From contig CM034613.1 in the NCBI GenBank assembly GCA_020091685.1, positions 21,984,801-22,048,800 of the forward strand: a stretch of 64,000 bases of DNA, in the 5' to 3' direction. The DNA comes from Lutjanus erythropterus (lineage: Eukaryota > Chordata > Actinopteri > Lutjaniformes > Lutjanidae). The notes under the pieces were generated by a model. It worked only from the letters and a program-made list of their open reading frames with translations. It was not told the DNA's origin and ran no database searches. The position numbers and the translations under genes are program-made. Below, one piece after another: positions 39,812 to 51,964 of the stretch. The stretch's first letter is position 1; the number at the start of each line of letters is the position of its first letter.

Positions 39812-42498
39812 GCCGTAAGTGACCTAGAAAAAAACTTGTCAAATGGAAGTAATTTCTCCTGCAGTGTTGTAATTTTTTTTATGTTTCCTGACATGGCAGT
39901 CTATGGATTCAAGTGGAGACATCAGCACTGGAGTGCAACATGCATTTCTCTTTAATGTTAAATCCAGCCGACACCTCTCTGTACTCGAGGTTACACCATG
40001 CTGCTTCAAAGGCCAGTGTTGATAGTTCAGCTTTTCTTTCCTTTTGATGAGCTGCACTGCTGATACAGTCGAGATTAAACCCCTTTTATCAGACAAATAA
40101 TTAGGCCGAAGGTTTTGGAAAGATGTTTTTACACAGAGATGAAGAAACGTAAGATTTTGTTACACAAAATATCCTTGAGTACTAAAGTTAGTAACTGCAT
40201 GAGTTGCAACATAATAAAATGCACACAAAAAATGATTTTTCCTTGCTGCAGCTCCCAAGGTGAGTGCTTTTGCAGCTTTGTTTTACTTTTAATAATCTTT
40301 GCAGCGGATACATCTGAGATTAACTTCACTTTGTGAAACTGAGGCGCAGCACAAGAGGAAAAATAACAAAAGCCCTTAATGAATAATTGACCTTGCAGGA
40401 ATATTTAATAATGATGGTGCAACATATTGTAAGAATGAAGGGGAGAAAATGACTTCACCTGACTGTTGCACAGCGTCTACGCAGGAGGCGTAGCGTGAGG
40501 AGCATGTTAGCAGAGCGCCAGCTTCAGTCAAGGAGTTTTATCTGTTTCATCAGTTGCAGATGAAGTGTTCACATGACCGATAGAGCTGGGATGATACACT
40601 TATCTCCTGATCCAATGCTATCATGATATTTGGTATGTGTGGCAATTCAATATTATGATAAATGTTTGCTTTTCTAATATTAATCCATGGGAAAAAATTG
40701 AATGATACACGCACATCACATGACAGTCAGTCTTTGAGTTTTATTCCAGCAGCATAATTGCTGCTACTTATTTATAAAAGCTATATAAAAAATAGATTCA
40801 GCAATCAAAAAATAGATTTAGGAATCATTAAAAAAAAAAGAATCATGATACTTGAGAGAAAGAATATTTTTTCTGACCACTGGTGCAGCCAAAATTCCTT
40901 TGTTCTGGGGAGATACCAGACAGTGAGGCTATGAAAAAGCACATAAACGATGCGTTCAGGGGGTCTTCATACTTTGTAAAGTTGAGTTTCTGGTGAACTT
41001 AACTAATACATTTATTATCAGTTTTGGTTTAGAATTTTGTTGTGCTCATAATTGGATAACTGGATCCACTCTGGCAGGAATGAAAAGCTGGGGAAAACAG
41101 CAAATCTGCGCGATCATTAGGGATTTTTGAGCGTAGACATTGACCAAATTAAAGACGAATATTGGCACAAATCATTATCTCTTCTCTCTCTGCTAAATCC
41201 CATCAGTCTAACTCTTGTAGAGGCAGTGGAGGCAAGCGAAGCAGATTAATGGGCAGACATGAATAATGCCAACACATCCTGGGAAAGGTACTGCTTTTGG
41301 TCTGCAACAGAGCAAAGGAGACAGAGGCAATAATTGAGCTCATTATTCTAAAGCAAACTCCCACTCATGCTGTCTTACATGTTTCGATACCAACCTTTCA
41401 AAATGGAGCTCCTGAATGGTTGAAACCGTATGAAATTAGCAGTAAGTGTGGCCAGATGATGGTGTTGTCAGGTGCTGAACGAGTGTGTGTTTCAGAAGAA
41501 GCGTGAATGCGATGTGTGCATTTCCACGGGTGGAAATGATGGACAATCAATTTAAAAGATGTTCTTTTAACAGGTATTTGACTCCTAATAATGTATCAAA
41601 TGACAACGTGAAAACAATGTGACAAAATGAAACGATAGAAAAAATAATTAGCTCAATCCGCAGCTTCCCTTGGCTTTGTGGAGTTGGGAGTTTTACCTAA
41701 TTTTTCAGCTGTCTGGCACTCATTAGTCGTTTTTTTTTTTGCCACAGCAGGCAGCTGTTATGAGCAAATAAAAAAAAGCTCTAAAAACATACTGCACACT
41801 GCCTGCTAGTGTTAGCAAATAGCTGATGAACATAGTGGAGCATTTAGCAAATGAAGAGCCGGATATTTCCCTCAGGTGTTATAGAGACCAAAACAGAGCT
41901 AAAGCATAATGAATATTGGACTATCATTCATCAAGTGGACAGAAAAGCCACTCTAGATGAATGATAATGTTGCTCTCTAACTACTAGACTAGGTCTGGGT
42001 GTCTTTTAAATACCAAAAACTCAAATATTCTATTGCAGACTTTTTATTCTGGCATTATTATACTTTATTGTGATATTAAAAAAAAAAAATTTCCTCAGAA
42101 ATTATAATTTATTAAAGAATAAATCCAATGTTTACATGTTTTGTTAGTATGAAATAAAATAAAATTAAAATGAAATGAAAATAAAATATATAAATATATC
42201 TGGAGAAATTTCAATTAGACTTGGTACTGGGTTATTTCGGTCAAGCACATTACTAGATGCATAAACTGTTTGCTAACAAGCTGCCGTATCAACCTAAAAG
42301 ACGACAATAAGCAACTTGTTTTCTCTGCCTCCTGTTATTATTTCAGGTTTAAAGGAGCAAATTCCTGTAGATGTTTACTGCCAGTGAAAGCAACAGAGTT
42401 TCCAAATGCTTAATTCATGCCAGGCTACTGTGGGACATGGTTCATGATTCATACAATTACATCCACCTGTTTTCTCCTGTGAGGATATTCAGCTTTTC

Positions 42499-42502
<4 letters not shown>
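39812..42502. other. Non-coding DNA
   Basis: No gene is recognised. Part of a dispersed hAT-like repeat may be present at 40585-40730 (agctgggatgatacac...). The block at 41640-41960 is of ordinary complexity and unassigned. Confidence 0.45.

Positions 42503-42539
<37 letters not shown>
42503..42539 (+). repeat. (TG)18 microsatellite
   Basis: An uninterrupted TG run. Confidence 0.96.
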
Positions 42540-42542
<3 letters not shown>

Positions 42543-43469
42543 TTTGTTTACGTGAACAGTTGCAGCTACCATTTGGACTGCAGTCGGATATATTTGTGTA
42601 TGATTAACTTGGACAATTGGAAAAGTTACTCCAACTTAAGATGTGGTATTAATGTTTTTTTCCTCCTCAGCATGCCTGCCATTAGTCAGACTGCAGTGAT
42701 GATCCTAAACAAGGTTTACACAACCTCATCGAGCTGCAGAATTTCAGCATCTGTTTTATTAGTGATGCCAATTAACCGATTTTATTTAATTAAGCGGTTG
42801 AATGATTTTATGCACTTAATCATACTTCTCTTCTCCTTAAGAACACTGAGTAACAATTAAAGAAAAGTAGTGAAAATCAAATTTAGCTTCAACATAAAAG
42901 ATACATTATTCTATACTGCAGTTCATTTCACTTTAACATGAACTACATCTAGGCTTGTGAGCAGCAATCCAGCGGGAGCCAGAAAGGCTTTCCAAAACCT
43001 GACTACGACCGAGTTGGTGGATGTGTGACTTTGTACATTATGTTATTTTCGTCTCAGATTTCCAACCAGCGTGTGTGTGAGTGACTGAGCTGAGAGCAAA
43101 GTGTTGCGGGAAGTGCGGAAAATGCAAACGAACCAAACCGGACAGTGCAATTTGTCGGGGGCATGCAGAGCCTTTTTTTTCCCCCTTTTCTCTTCACTGT
43201 CTGTTTGTCCACTTCAACCAAACGCCTCCCTCTGATTTTGTCTTTATCCTTCAGTCATGTGATCCATCTGGCCGGCTGAGTGGTTGAGTCAGGCATCCAG
43301 TTGGAGTAAAGTCAGTAAAAAAGTGTGGACCTATAGTGATTTTTTTTTTACTGTTGATTCATGTTATCTGTCGTTCTGCTATCTCATGCCCAACAAGCTG
43401 ACGGAGAGTGAAGAGAGGCAGAGTGGGAGAAGTCTGGCACCTGATAACTGTGTATAGAAATAATCTTTT

Positions 43470-43470
<1 letters not shown>
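42540..43470. other. Non-coding DNA
   Basis: No gene is recognised. Sequence at 43060-43300 is GC-richer but has no splice-bounded open frame of note. Confidence 0.45.
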
Positions 43471-43511
<41 letters not shown>

Positions 43512-43512
43512 G
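43471..43512 (+). repeat. Compound (GT)n(GA)n microsatellite
   Basis: About eight GT units pass directly into about 13 GA units. Confidence 0.95.
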
Positions 43513-45271
43513 CAGTTCATAGCATGAGAGGAGGCCTGTGTGAAGCCAAATGGGTTAGTGCCAGTTTCGGGTGTTAAAAATAAAATAAATTATATAAAAT
43601 GTTTAACGTGAGTAATGTCAGTAGAGGAGACTGACGGCAGTTTTTTTTTTTTTCCACAATTTCCTTTAAAACTCACAGACTAAATAAATACAGTGGTCAT
43701 TTTTTGATATAAGAAACACACATACATGCACTAACTCATGATAAAATTTATATATTTTAACTAACAATAAAGGACTAAATTTAATAATAATTTAATGCAC
43801 AAAGCACATTGGTTGGGGCAATTGCAACACTGAGAAAAATCTTATTAATCCACTCTACCTCAAATAAAAGTAGATATTAAAGTAATCACATTACTGTTGT
43901 AGTAACAAACAAGATGCTTACATTGGGCCATGTGGTACATTCAAAGTAACTTTCATACCTCAAAATTATTATTTTTTATTTAAAATGTCTGCTGAGGTGA
44001 AACGTTCCTGCTCCTGTTCCACAGGCTGAGAGATAATGAGCAGAGGAAGTGTCATCAGTCTAGCTTGTTTTTGATTGGTAGAATTGAGTATAATACAATT
44101 GCCCCCTGGTACAACTGCCCCCGGTGTCCCTTACACCAGTCACACACACAAACACAAACACACTATCCTTCTGTGCAAGAGATCACATGCAATATGTGCA
44201 CATACATGCAACCATGTTACACCCAACTTAAGACGACCACATAGAAAACACACACTTGAAGAGATATATAGGCTCCTTATACAGAAGATGCACACAAACT
44301 TTTCATGGAGGGATGAATAGATGCAGTTTCAGGGATGACACACACACACACACACAAACGAAAACTGAGCCAGAGCAAACATGCCACACTTCAAGCGAGA
44401 CAAACACACAGCTACTACGAATACACACAAACAGAAAACCCAAGTAAAATCTCGTTACGGCATCGCTGACAGACATCACATCGCGGGCGCAACACACATG
44501 TGTGGCATCAGAGGAATTCCACACACACTCTTCGGCAACATGCACAGACATGCACACGCATTAACACGTGCGCGCACACACACATTCACTCACAGAACCG
44601 TCGATGTTGCGCACACGCTTGCTAACACTCGCTGACACACATACCCTGCAGCTCGCTGCACAGTATTACACATGCCAGTGAGCTGATGGGAGTGGAATGG
44701 CCTTACTCCATGTTTTATGTGTTGGATTTCGGCCCACTGGTTCACTTTGATACGACCCAGCAGCTGAAAACATATTGAGAATTTATTCTTACACATTTTG
44801 AAAATTCATCCTGAGACTTTTTTCACTCAGAAGGCCGCCTCGGTTTCTGTCTGATCAGTGCCATGTTGTTGCACAGCTTGTGAAGATAAATGTTGAATAT
44901 TTCATGGAGTAGCTTCGTATTGTGTTTCAGCTCCTCCACAGGTTCGCTGGTATTTAGGCTAACTGAGACGTGCACTATGTAGCCTACATAGTGTGGACTT
45001 TAGTCATGAACTGGGGCAGAAGCAAAGTTAATAAATTCTCCCTAAACCACATTTTTTGTGATGGCGAGTATTGCATTACCTGTCCTGTCATACTGGCTGT
45101 TAAAGTGCTTGAAGTTGCAGCTTCTCAGGCCAGTGCTGTGCTGCTGCCGCGAGTCTGATTGTGCAGAAGTAACTGGGATCATCCAGTCTTATTTAAATAC
45201 AGTAAAGTAAAGTTTAAGTCATGACAGGTTCTTTCTCTTCTTCCAATGTTTGTCTCTGTAGCAATAGCAGT
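43513..45271. other. Non-coding DNA with CA-rich stretch 44120-44645
   Basis: CACACA-rich imperfect sequence runs across 44120-44645, including a short pure run at 44339-44356. It creates spurious His/Thr-rich open frames on one strand and Val/Cys-rich frames on the other. No gene is recognised. Confidence 0.55.
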
Positions 45272-46092
45272 TAGGGATGTTAGTAACAGTTACTTTCAAT
45301 ATTGATTAACTTGTTTGTTTGTTTTTTTGCTTGAGTTGCTTCTTTTGTCCAAACAACACTTTGATGTTTAATGTACTATGATACGAAACACAAAGCAGAC
45401 AAACTGAGCCATTAAAAAGCTGAAAGCAGTACATGTCTCTCCTTAACATCGACTTGAATGACTAATGGATTATCAGATTTAAGTTTCTTTTAAGTGTAGA
45501 GCTACAACAATTATTTGATTAACTGATCAGAGGAAAATTAATTTACAACCGTTTGCTAATCGATCTGAATTTCTGAAATGTAACGGTGTAATATAATGAT
45601 TTGTTTTTGCTTTTCTTTGTCATTTATGACATTAAAGATTCTTTGAGTTTTGGACTGTTGGTTGAACAAAAAAAGATGAAGACATCGTGGGTTTTAGAAA
45701 TGGTCTCGAGATGATCTTCAATCAATTAATCATCAATAATTAATAAGACAACACACAAAACACATCTTTTTCTCAATTTAAGTTTTATTTAAACAGTTCT
45801 AGTTATGTGAAACATTACTTTATGAATAAAACAATAAAGCTCTCGATTGAAACGGCTCCTCTTCTCCGTCTGTCTTCATGGGGCGCAATTGCTGCCATTT
45901 CTAGACTAATCATGAGTGCCCTGGAGAAATTAAACACAAAACATACATATTCCATTATTACATTTTTTTTAATTGGTTAACAGCGATTAGTTGATTAATT
46001 GTTAACATCCCTACTTCGACGTTTTGTGGTTGAAACAATTAATTGAGAAAATATTCAGCGGATTATTCATTAGTTGCAGCCCTAGTTAAGTG
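45272..46092. mobile_element. Overlapping or nested hAT-like elements
   Basis: One element runs from TAGAGCTACAAC (45497) to GTTGCAGCCCTA (ends 46084), flanked by tTTAAGTG (45489-45496) and gTTAAGTG (46085-46092), a 7-of-8 target duplication. A second repeat, 45770-46013, ends ttaacatcccta and matches 29485-29790. A matching inverse end tagggatgttagtaac lies at 45272, outside the first element. The two intervals cross, so the order of insertion is unresolved. Confidence 0.75.
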
Positions 46093-47485
46093 AAATACCC
46101 ATTAAATAATTGTTTTAGCACCTGATTATACTGTTGCTTCACTTTAATATAAGAAAATGGGATGTATGGGATTATTTTGCAATGAGAAAATTTACAGCTT
46201 TAGAAGAAGTGCATGTGGAAGAGAGAGATAAAGATGAACTTATTAGAAAAAGACCAGAAGTCAAGCAGAAAAGTCTGATGCCGGCATGAATAGAAAAAAA
46301 AATGCTGACAAAAATTGGGAAGACTGGAAGTCAACAAGAAAGATGCATTATGTTATGGCGCCGCGTGTCTGAGGGAGAAGTCTGAAAGAAAGACGTTAAC
46401 CGAAACTATTCTTCTCTGCCCTTTTTCTTTTGAGTGTTTACACCAAATGATCTCTTCTCCTCTGTAGTGCAAACACTTCTGAACCATGAAATGTGACCCT
46501 CCGTCTTTCACTGTCAGCGCTCTGACAGCTCGGCACAACATCACATGGTCTAGAACAGACTCCCTAAATTGTTTCTGGCTTTGGGAACCGGCTCGACTCA
46601 TAACTGCGTTTAAACCACGCTGCTTCAAGGTCGTGAGAAAATCATCTGTGCACTCTTGCCTCTTTCTCCTCAGAGAAGCATAAATGTTGAACCGAGAAGC
46701 TCCGAGTGCGTCTCTCTTCATCGACCCAGCCCGACCCTCTCCTCGCTCAAATTATTTCGCCATCTACCTCCGTTATTAATCTTGCTGTCTTTCCGGCCGC
46801 TCCTTATCGTCTCACTCTATCCGTCTGTCGCCTCTCTGCATTCCTCTCTCTTGATCTATCTGTCTGTCAAGTCGAGCCTTCCTCTGCTGCATCTCTGTTT
46901 CTATCCATCTATCTGAATCTCTCCCTCTTCGGGGGACACGGGGCCAGTCAAATCGATCACATCACCCCATCCATGTCCCCCTCGTAACACACAAATCTCT
47001 CCCTCCCCTCCTCCTTGTACACCTCTGGCTGTATAGACAAGACCATCCATCAGTCTCTCTCACACACACAGACCTCTATTTTGACATACAAAGGTGTTCT
47101 GCGCTGCATCTGTCCACTTGTCTCTTGTATCTGTCTTTTGCATCATGTACTTCTCTTTTTTTCCCATTTCTATCTATCTATCCATCTGTCTCTGTCTGCC
47201 TCAGCCCGAACACATCCCTGTCTGATGTTTGTGTTTCCAAGACGATGCGCTAATACAGTTATGTTCCATCTCTGTCGCTGTGCATGGCAACGCTCCACTG
47301 CTTCATTACCACGGCAACAGAAAACTGTCCCCTTTCATTACGGCGTTTATTAATGCCACATGCACATGTGAGCATACACACACACACACACGCAAAGTGG
47401 AAGTGGCAGGAACAACATGTTGAAGCATGCACACAAACACGCACTGCAGTGGTTGCTTGCAGAGGAGGATAATAGATCATTGGAT

Positions 47486-47486
<1 letters not shown>
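46093..47486. other. Non-coding DNA, pyrimidine-rich 46720-47250
   Basis: CT-rich sequence gives several open frames of 80-120 codons with no recognisable content. The minus-strand 122-codon frame at 46353-46721 is also unrecognised and lacks splice support. A small CA run lies at 47377-47391. Confidence 0.45.

Positions 47487-47556
<70 letters not shown>
47487..47556 (+). repeat. (CA)35 microsatellite
   Basis: The longest pure dinucleotide run in the window; a likely polymorphic marker. Confidence 0.98.
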
Positions 47557-47558
<2 letters not shown>

Positions 47559-48102
47559 TACACAGAAATTAAAACACAGACAAAACAGTGATGCCCGGAC
47601 TATATAACAGCCTGGCCATATTAAACTGGGCTCTCCTCCTCCAGCATGTTAGACATTAAACATAATGCAGGACACGGACTACTGGGCTCAACTTAACAGC
47701 ATTAAGAGCACTTCACTGCCTGGCTAGGGCCTCAGCAAATGATACACACTGCATGCACCACTGAGCCTCAACTCAAGGCACAATCCGCCACCTAACCACA
47801 AGCTAAAGCAGCCCTCGCACAACAGGCAAAAAAACACACACAAGGGCACTGCACTTATTTTCCTGCTCATACAGAAAGACAAAAGCCATAATATTTCCCA
47901 TTGAGGTGGTGGTTTGAATAGAATGCAGTATGTAAAAATGTCAATCAAGGACAACCGAGGAAAGTCACTTTAGTTTGCTTTAATTTTGCAGCTGTCATTC
48001 TTTTATTTCTCCGTGTGAAATGCTGTATCTCACAAATGAATTGCTCGAAAAAGACGTGACAGATTTTTTAACCGCATGCGTGCAGATGAATCACAATGAT
48101 TC
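47557..48102. other. Non-coding DNA
   Basis: Non-repetitive by eye, with no recognised gene. Confidence 0.45.
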
Positions 48103-48460
48103 TACAAAACAGAATTCAGTTATTTGCAAATGCTTTTCGACCTATATTTAGCCGAGTGCGGTACAGACAAGATATTTAACGTCTTAACTGATGAGGTTTG
48201 AGTTTTGTAAATACACACTCATTCTGAATTTAATGGCAGCAGCAGGATTCAAAGAAGCTGAGACAGGGGCAACAACAAGAGACTGGGAAAGCTGTGGTAA
48301 CAGATGGCAGGTGATAGTATAAAGCAGATAGCTGGGAAAAAAGTTTGAAAAATATCTTGTCTTTGAACTATATCTAACTGAATATAGGTCAGAAAGGATT
48401 TGCAAATCATTTTATTTACCTTTTACACAATGTCCCAACTTTTTTGGAATTGGGGTTGTA
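48103..48460. mobile_element. Internally deleted Tc1/mariner-like element
   Basis: The right end, ttacacaatgtcccaacttttttggaattggggttgta, is the characteristic end of a Tc1/mariner family common in fish (from memory). The inner terminal-repeat parts pair inversely: tatttgcaaatgcttttcgacctatatt (48121 onward) against aatataggtcagaaaggatttgcaaatca (48382 onward), and acaagatattt against aaatatcttgt. The outermost 45 bp or so of the left end is missing, and all transposase sequence is gone. Confidence 0.8.
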
Positions 48461-51054
48461 GCTACTAACAAAAACACCTCAAAATCAACTAAAAGTCGCT
48501 ATTAATATCTGATGCAGGTAATGTTGTCTTGAACTGACAGATGTGTTTTTCTCAAGGAGGTGAACCTCCTTCCGGGTGTGTATTAAGTTGATGATACCAC
48601 TTTTATACAACTCAGCGGTCAAGTCAGTTGTCACTTTTTTCCCTTCTTGCTTGGCTGGGCAGTATGAGCCCTGCCAACGGAAATTGGCTGAAAACCGTAG
48701 CAACCGAGATTACAGGTGTCAAACTACCTCAGCTGGCTGACAACTGTAACAAGCAGGCTGTCAGGAGAGCTAAGGCTGCCTTAAATCGCCCCGCTGCATC
48801 TCATTTATGAAGGGTTAGACTGACCCCCCTTAAGGCTCGGATTGGAAAATGTCAGGTCCAACAGGAGGACAAACACGAGGGGGCGGCAATACCGAATGCA
48901 GACGGGTGACAAATTAAAGCAAGAGCCTGAATATGAATGCAGAAATATAATGAATGCAGGGCGTTAGGGGTCACTGAATTGTTTGAGTATGAAAATGATG
49001 TGAGTCATGTAGCCTTCAGTCGCCAGATACTAATGATTCTGTGGATTTGTTTTGTTTAGTTCAGAGGTGACCATGTAGTTTGTTCAATTTTTCTCAAGCT
49101 GAGCATCTCTGTATGCAGCTCAATATGTACATCGGGAGGTGGATGCTGCAACATTTGGGCCTTCCTGTCTTAGAGAGAGAAAACTAAGTCTGTGCAGACA
49201 CTTATTATAAAGTAAATATCTCAGCAGCCGCGTGTTCACGACTGAGTTATCACATCATGATTCTTTCAGTGGTTTTTAATATCTTTTTAATGAGAGTTCA
49301 GTTTGAAGTTTCAGCGCTAAGTTTCATTCATACTGTATATGTACAGGGTGTTACATACATATGTAACACCTCTACTTTAGTCTGTTATTTCTCTCACCTC
49401 TCTCCTTTTTTTATTATCAAAGAGCAACAGAGAAAAACATTTGTTTTAGGCTTTTTATCAGTAGCTGTCACTTTAGTGGATGAAGCTGGCAAACATGATT
49501 TGCTGTTGATTCCTTAGAGGCTAAAATTTTAAAAGTTTGGATGGATGGATCCAGAATTGGGAAATTGTTAAAGGATCGAATTACTCTGTTTTTGTATTCA
49601 GCCAGAGTTCACTTGTAAGGGAATAATGCTGTCACAATACCAGAATATTAAACTTCGATACAGTACTTGCATAATAAAAACAATACTCTATCTCTTTTGA
49701 TATCGTGGCAAAAAGAAATAATAGTCTCTCTTTCTTTTTTGATTGCAGCCTGCACTCAGACACTAAATACTGAGCGTTCTGCTGCTGCAAGCCAAAATTC
49801 AGGCAGGACAATAAACTGAATGAATACTTAGATATTTCAACTGCTTTGTAACTTTCATTAGAATAATTGACAGATGTTGTATGATTTTGCACATGGTGCT
49901 GAAAAAGCACCGATACGTAGATACTTTGAACAGCCATGTAAGGGCAAATTAACATGGATCCAAGTTATAGTTTCCACAGCTGCAGGTGACTGTTTTTGCA
50001 GTTTAACCAAACTGACTTTATCTCGCTGATCTGTCACATCAATTTCAGGGGAATCTTCTCGTTAGACGTTTATGCATATCATCAAGATTTTAAGCTTATA
50101 AACTTCATAATTATACACCAGCAAATTTCAGTATCTGGATGAAGTAATTCATAAGAAATAAGCTGTAAAAAAACTCAACGCAATTATTTGAACGTGTCAG
50201 GCACACATCTCATCTTCACACCGTAGCAACAGGTTGTGAGCATTAATTAGTCTGCCAGTTAAAACTGCAGTCTCTAACTTCTCAGCCAACAAAAGGTAAT
50301 TACAGATCTAAATTGAATCTTTTGAGTTTCAGTTATCAGTTTTAGCTATTGTACTTGCAAATGTTGAAAACTAAACCTTATTAGATTCAATGAGGGATTT
50401 AAAGGGGATTTTTGATTAGATAAAACGATTGGACTGGATTCAGATTCCATAAAATGCCACTGACCTCCAGCTCCATACCGTTGTCTAATCTGGGTCTGAA
50501 AGAAAAAGAAAATCCTGTCTTAACTCTTCTGCTTTCCTTTATCTACATCTCCTTCTTCACGGTACATATAATCAGGGAATAAGAGAAATTAATAATGGAA
50601 ATGAACGCTTCAGCTCAGCCGTTTCATTCATGAAAACAGTCAGCATCCCCACTGTTTTGGACCGTCGGCGTATGGCTTAATTTTCATTCCTACCCTGTGT
50701 ACGTTCATCCTTATGTTGTCATGCTCATGTTTTGTTTTGTGCATTCAACTCATTTCAATGCACCTGGCTGCCAACAGACCTGCACATCAGGGACAAGCTG
50801 TTCAAACAGGCCCTGATACAAAGGATAACAGCATGTGGTGAAAGGTGCTCTCATTCCTTTTCAAAAGGGATGACAGGCAGAAATAAATGTTTCTATGGTA
50901 TAATCAGTTACCCAATCTATAGTACAACCTTGAGTCAAAGCGTGGCATTTGAGGCTGTCGAGATAAGACGTTTTCCTTCCTGAAATAAACTGTAATCAAT
51001 ACTGACACAGACTGATGGAACCTGTCTGCAAAAAAATGAATCCATTTACACCAC
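48461..51054. other. Non-coding DNA; candidate block 48640-48900
   Basis: No gene is recognised. The block at 48640-48900 (ttgcttggctgggcagtatgagcc..., ggctgacaactgtaacaagc) is of ordinary complexity and could be conserved. A short palindrome lies at 49347-49370 (own entry). Confidence 0.4.
49347..49370. repeat. Perfect palindrome, 11-bp arms
   Basis: GGTGTTACATA, ca, TATGTAACACC is an exact inverse repeat with a 2-nt centre. It could be a bZIP-type dyad (TTACATA half-sites) or the relic of a small foldback. Confidence 0.85.
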
Positions 51055-51620
51055 ATTCCTTGCTTTTTAAACAGTGATTAGCGACCACTTAGGAACTAGA
51101 TAACCGGCCAACGGCAGCAGTGTGGTTTAATGAATGGGACCCACTGCAGGGCAGGAGACTTTCCAGGTCGCCGGTTTAAGAATCTGGGTCATGAGCTTAA
51201 AACATTTAAGTAGCCATGTCAAGAAAAATCCCAGACTGGGGCTTTAATAGTGGCTTTAGTATCACTTCCACCCCAGTGGCTGACCGGGGCTACATGCCCG
51301 CTTCCATCCTAACTGGATGTATTCTGCATCGCTGGATTGCCTTCATTGAGATACATCAAATATGGCTGCTGTACGGTTCCAGCCTGGATTTCAGGAGGTT
51401 TATCTCGCATCCTCTCTGCCATCCTGCTCCTTGCTCTATGGATGACAAGGGACTTGTGTTATGTTTGTTTTCCAGCTGGGTGTAATTCAACATCGATAGC
51501 ACTTATCTGTGCTCCGCTGATCTTCCCTGGCATGGGGGGGGAAACCGACAGGATAACCCCTCTCGTGTGGCGCTTCTGGCAGGCAAACCTCCACAGTGGC
51601 TGCAGTTGATGTCAGGAAGA
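51055..51620. other. Block of ordinary complexity with SINE-like head; possible exapted element
   Basis: At 51105-51185 the run cggcagcagtgtggtttaatgaatgggacccactgcag followed by ccaggtcgccggtttaagaatc has the length and spacing of a degraded tRNA-derived A box and B box, as in fish SINE heads. Downstream to 51610 the sequence is GC-balanced and complex, and two long open frames (51216-51485, 51337-51609) are unrecognised. It may be an ancient retained SINE with adjacent conserved DNA; both ideas are inferences. Confidence 0.3.
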
Positions 51621-51645
51621 AGTTTTCAAAGTCTGGGTACAAAGC

Positions 51646-51964
51646 GCACTCTAAGAAATAAGGGTTCTCCCTGAAAGGTTGTGGGTCTACTTAGAACTGT
51701 TAGCTTCTGAAGAACTCTTTTCTCTTTGAAGAAAGGGTTCATCAAGGGTATTTTGTGAGGCTAAGGTTTTTTTTTTATCCAAACAACTTTTTTTTTGGAA
51801 GAAAGAGTCCTCCAGAATCATTGAGATCCAGGGTTCTGCAGCTAGAAGGAGCCCTGATACTCAGTAGAAATACCTGGGTAGGTTCTTGTTGGCAACATTA
51901 GAAGCTGGAAAGTTTCTGGGTGGAACCATAGAAAGGATCTCTGAACCTTTATTTGTAAGAGTGC
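51646..51964. mobile_element. Small DNA transposon (MITE), about 21-bp terminal inverted repeats
   Basis: The left end gcactctaagaaataagggttct is matched in inverse by the right end gaacctttatttgtaagagtgc. The 319-bp interior is rich in gggttct / agaaccc-type words, with T-runs at 51769 and 51790. Non-coding; superfamily unassigned. Confidence 0.85.

Noticed and set aside
40252-40259. Possible 8-nt microexon between ttccttgctgcag and gtgagtgc
   Set aside because: The signals are good, but no flanking exons exist to join; most likely chance.
44075-44635. His/Thr-rich frames as histidine-rich proteins
   Set aside because: They are translations of imperfect CACACA repeats.
46353-46721. Minus-strand 122-codon frame
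   Set aside because: No recognisable motif, no nearby splice structure, and next to CT-rich low-complexity DNA.
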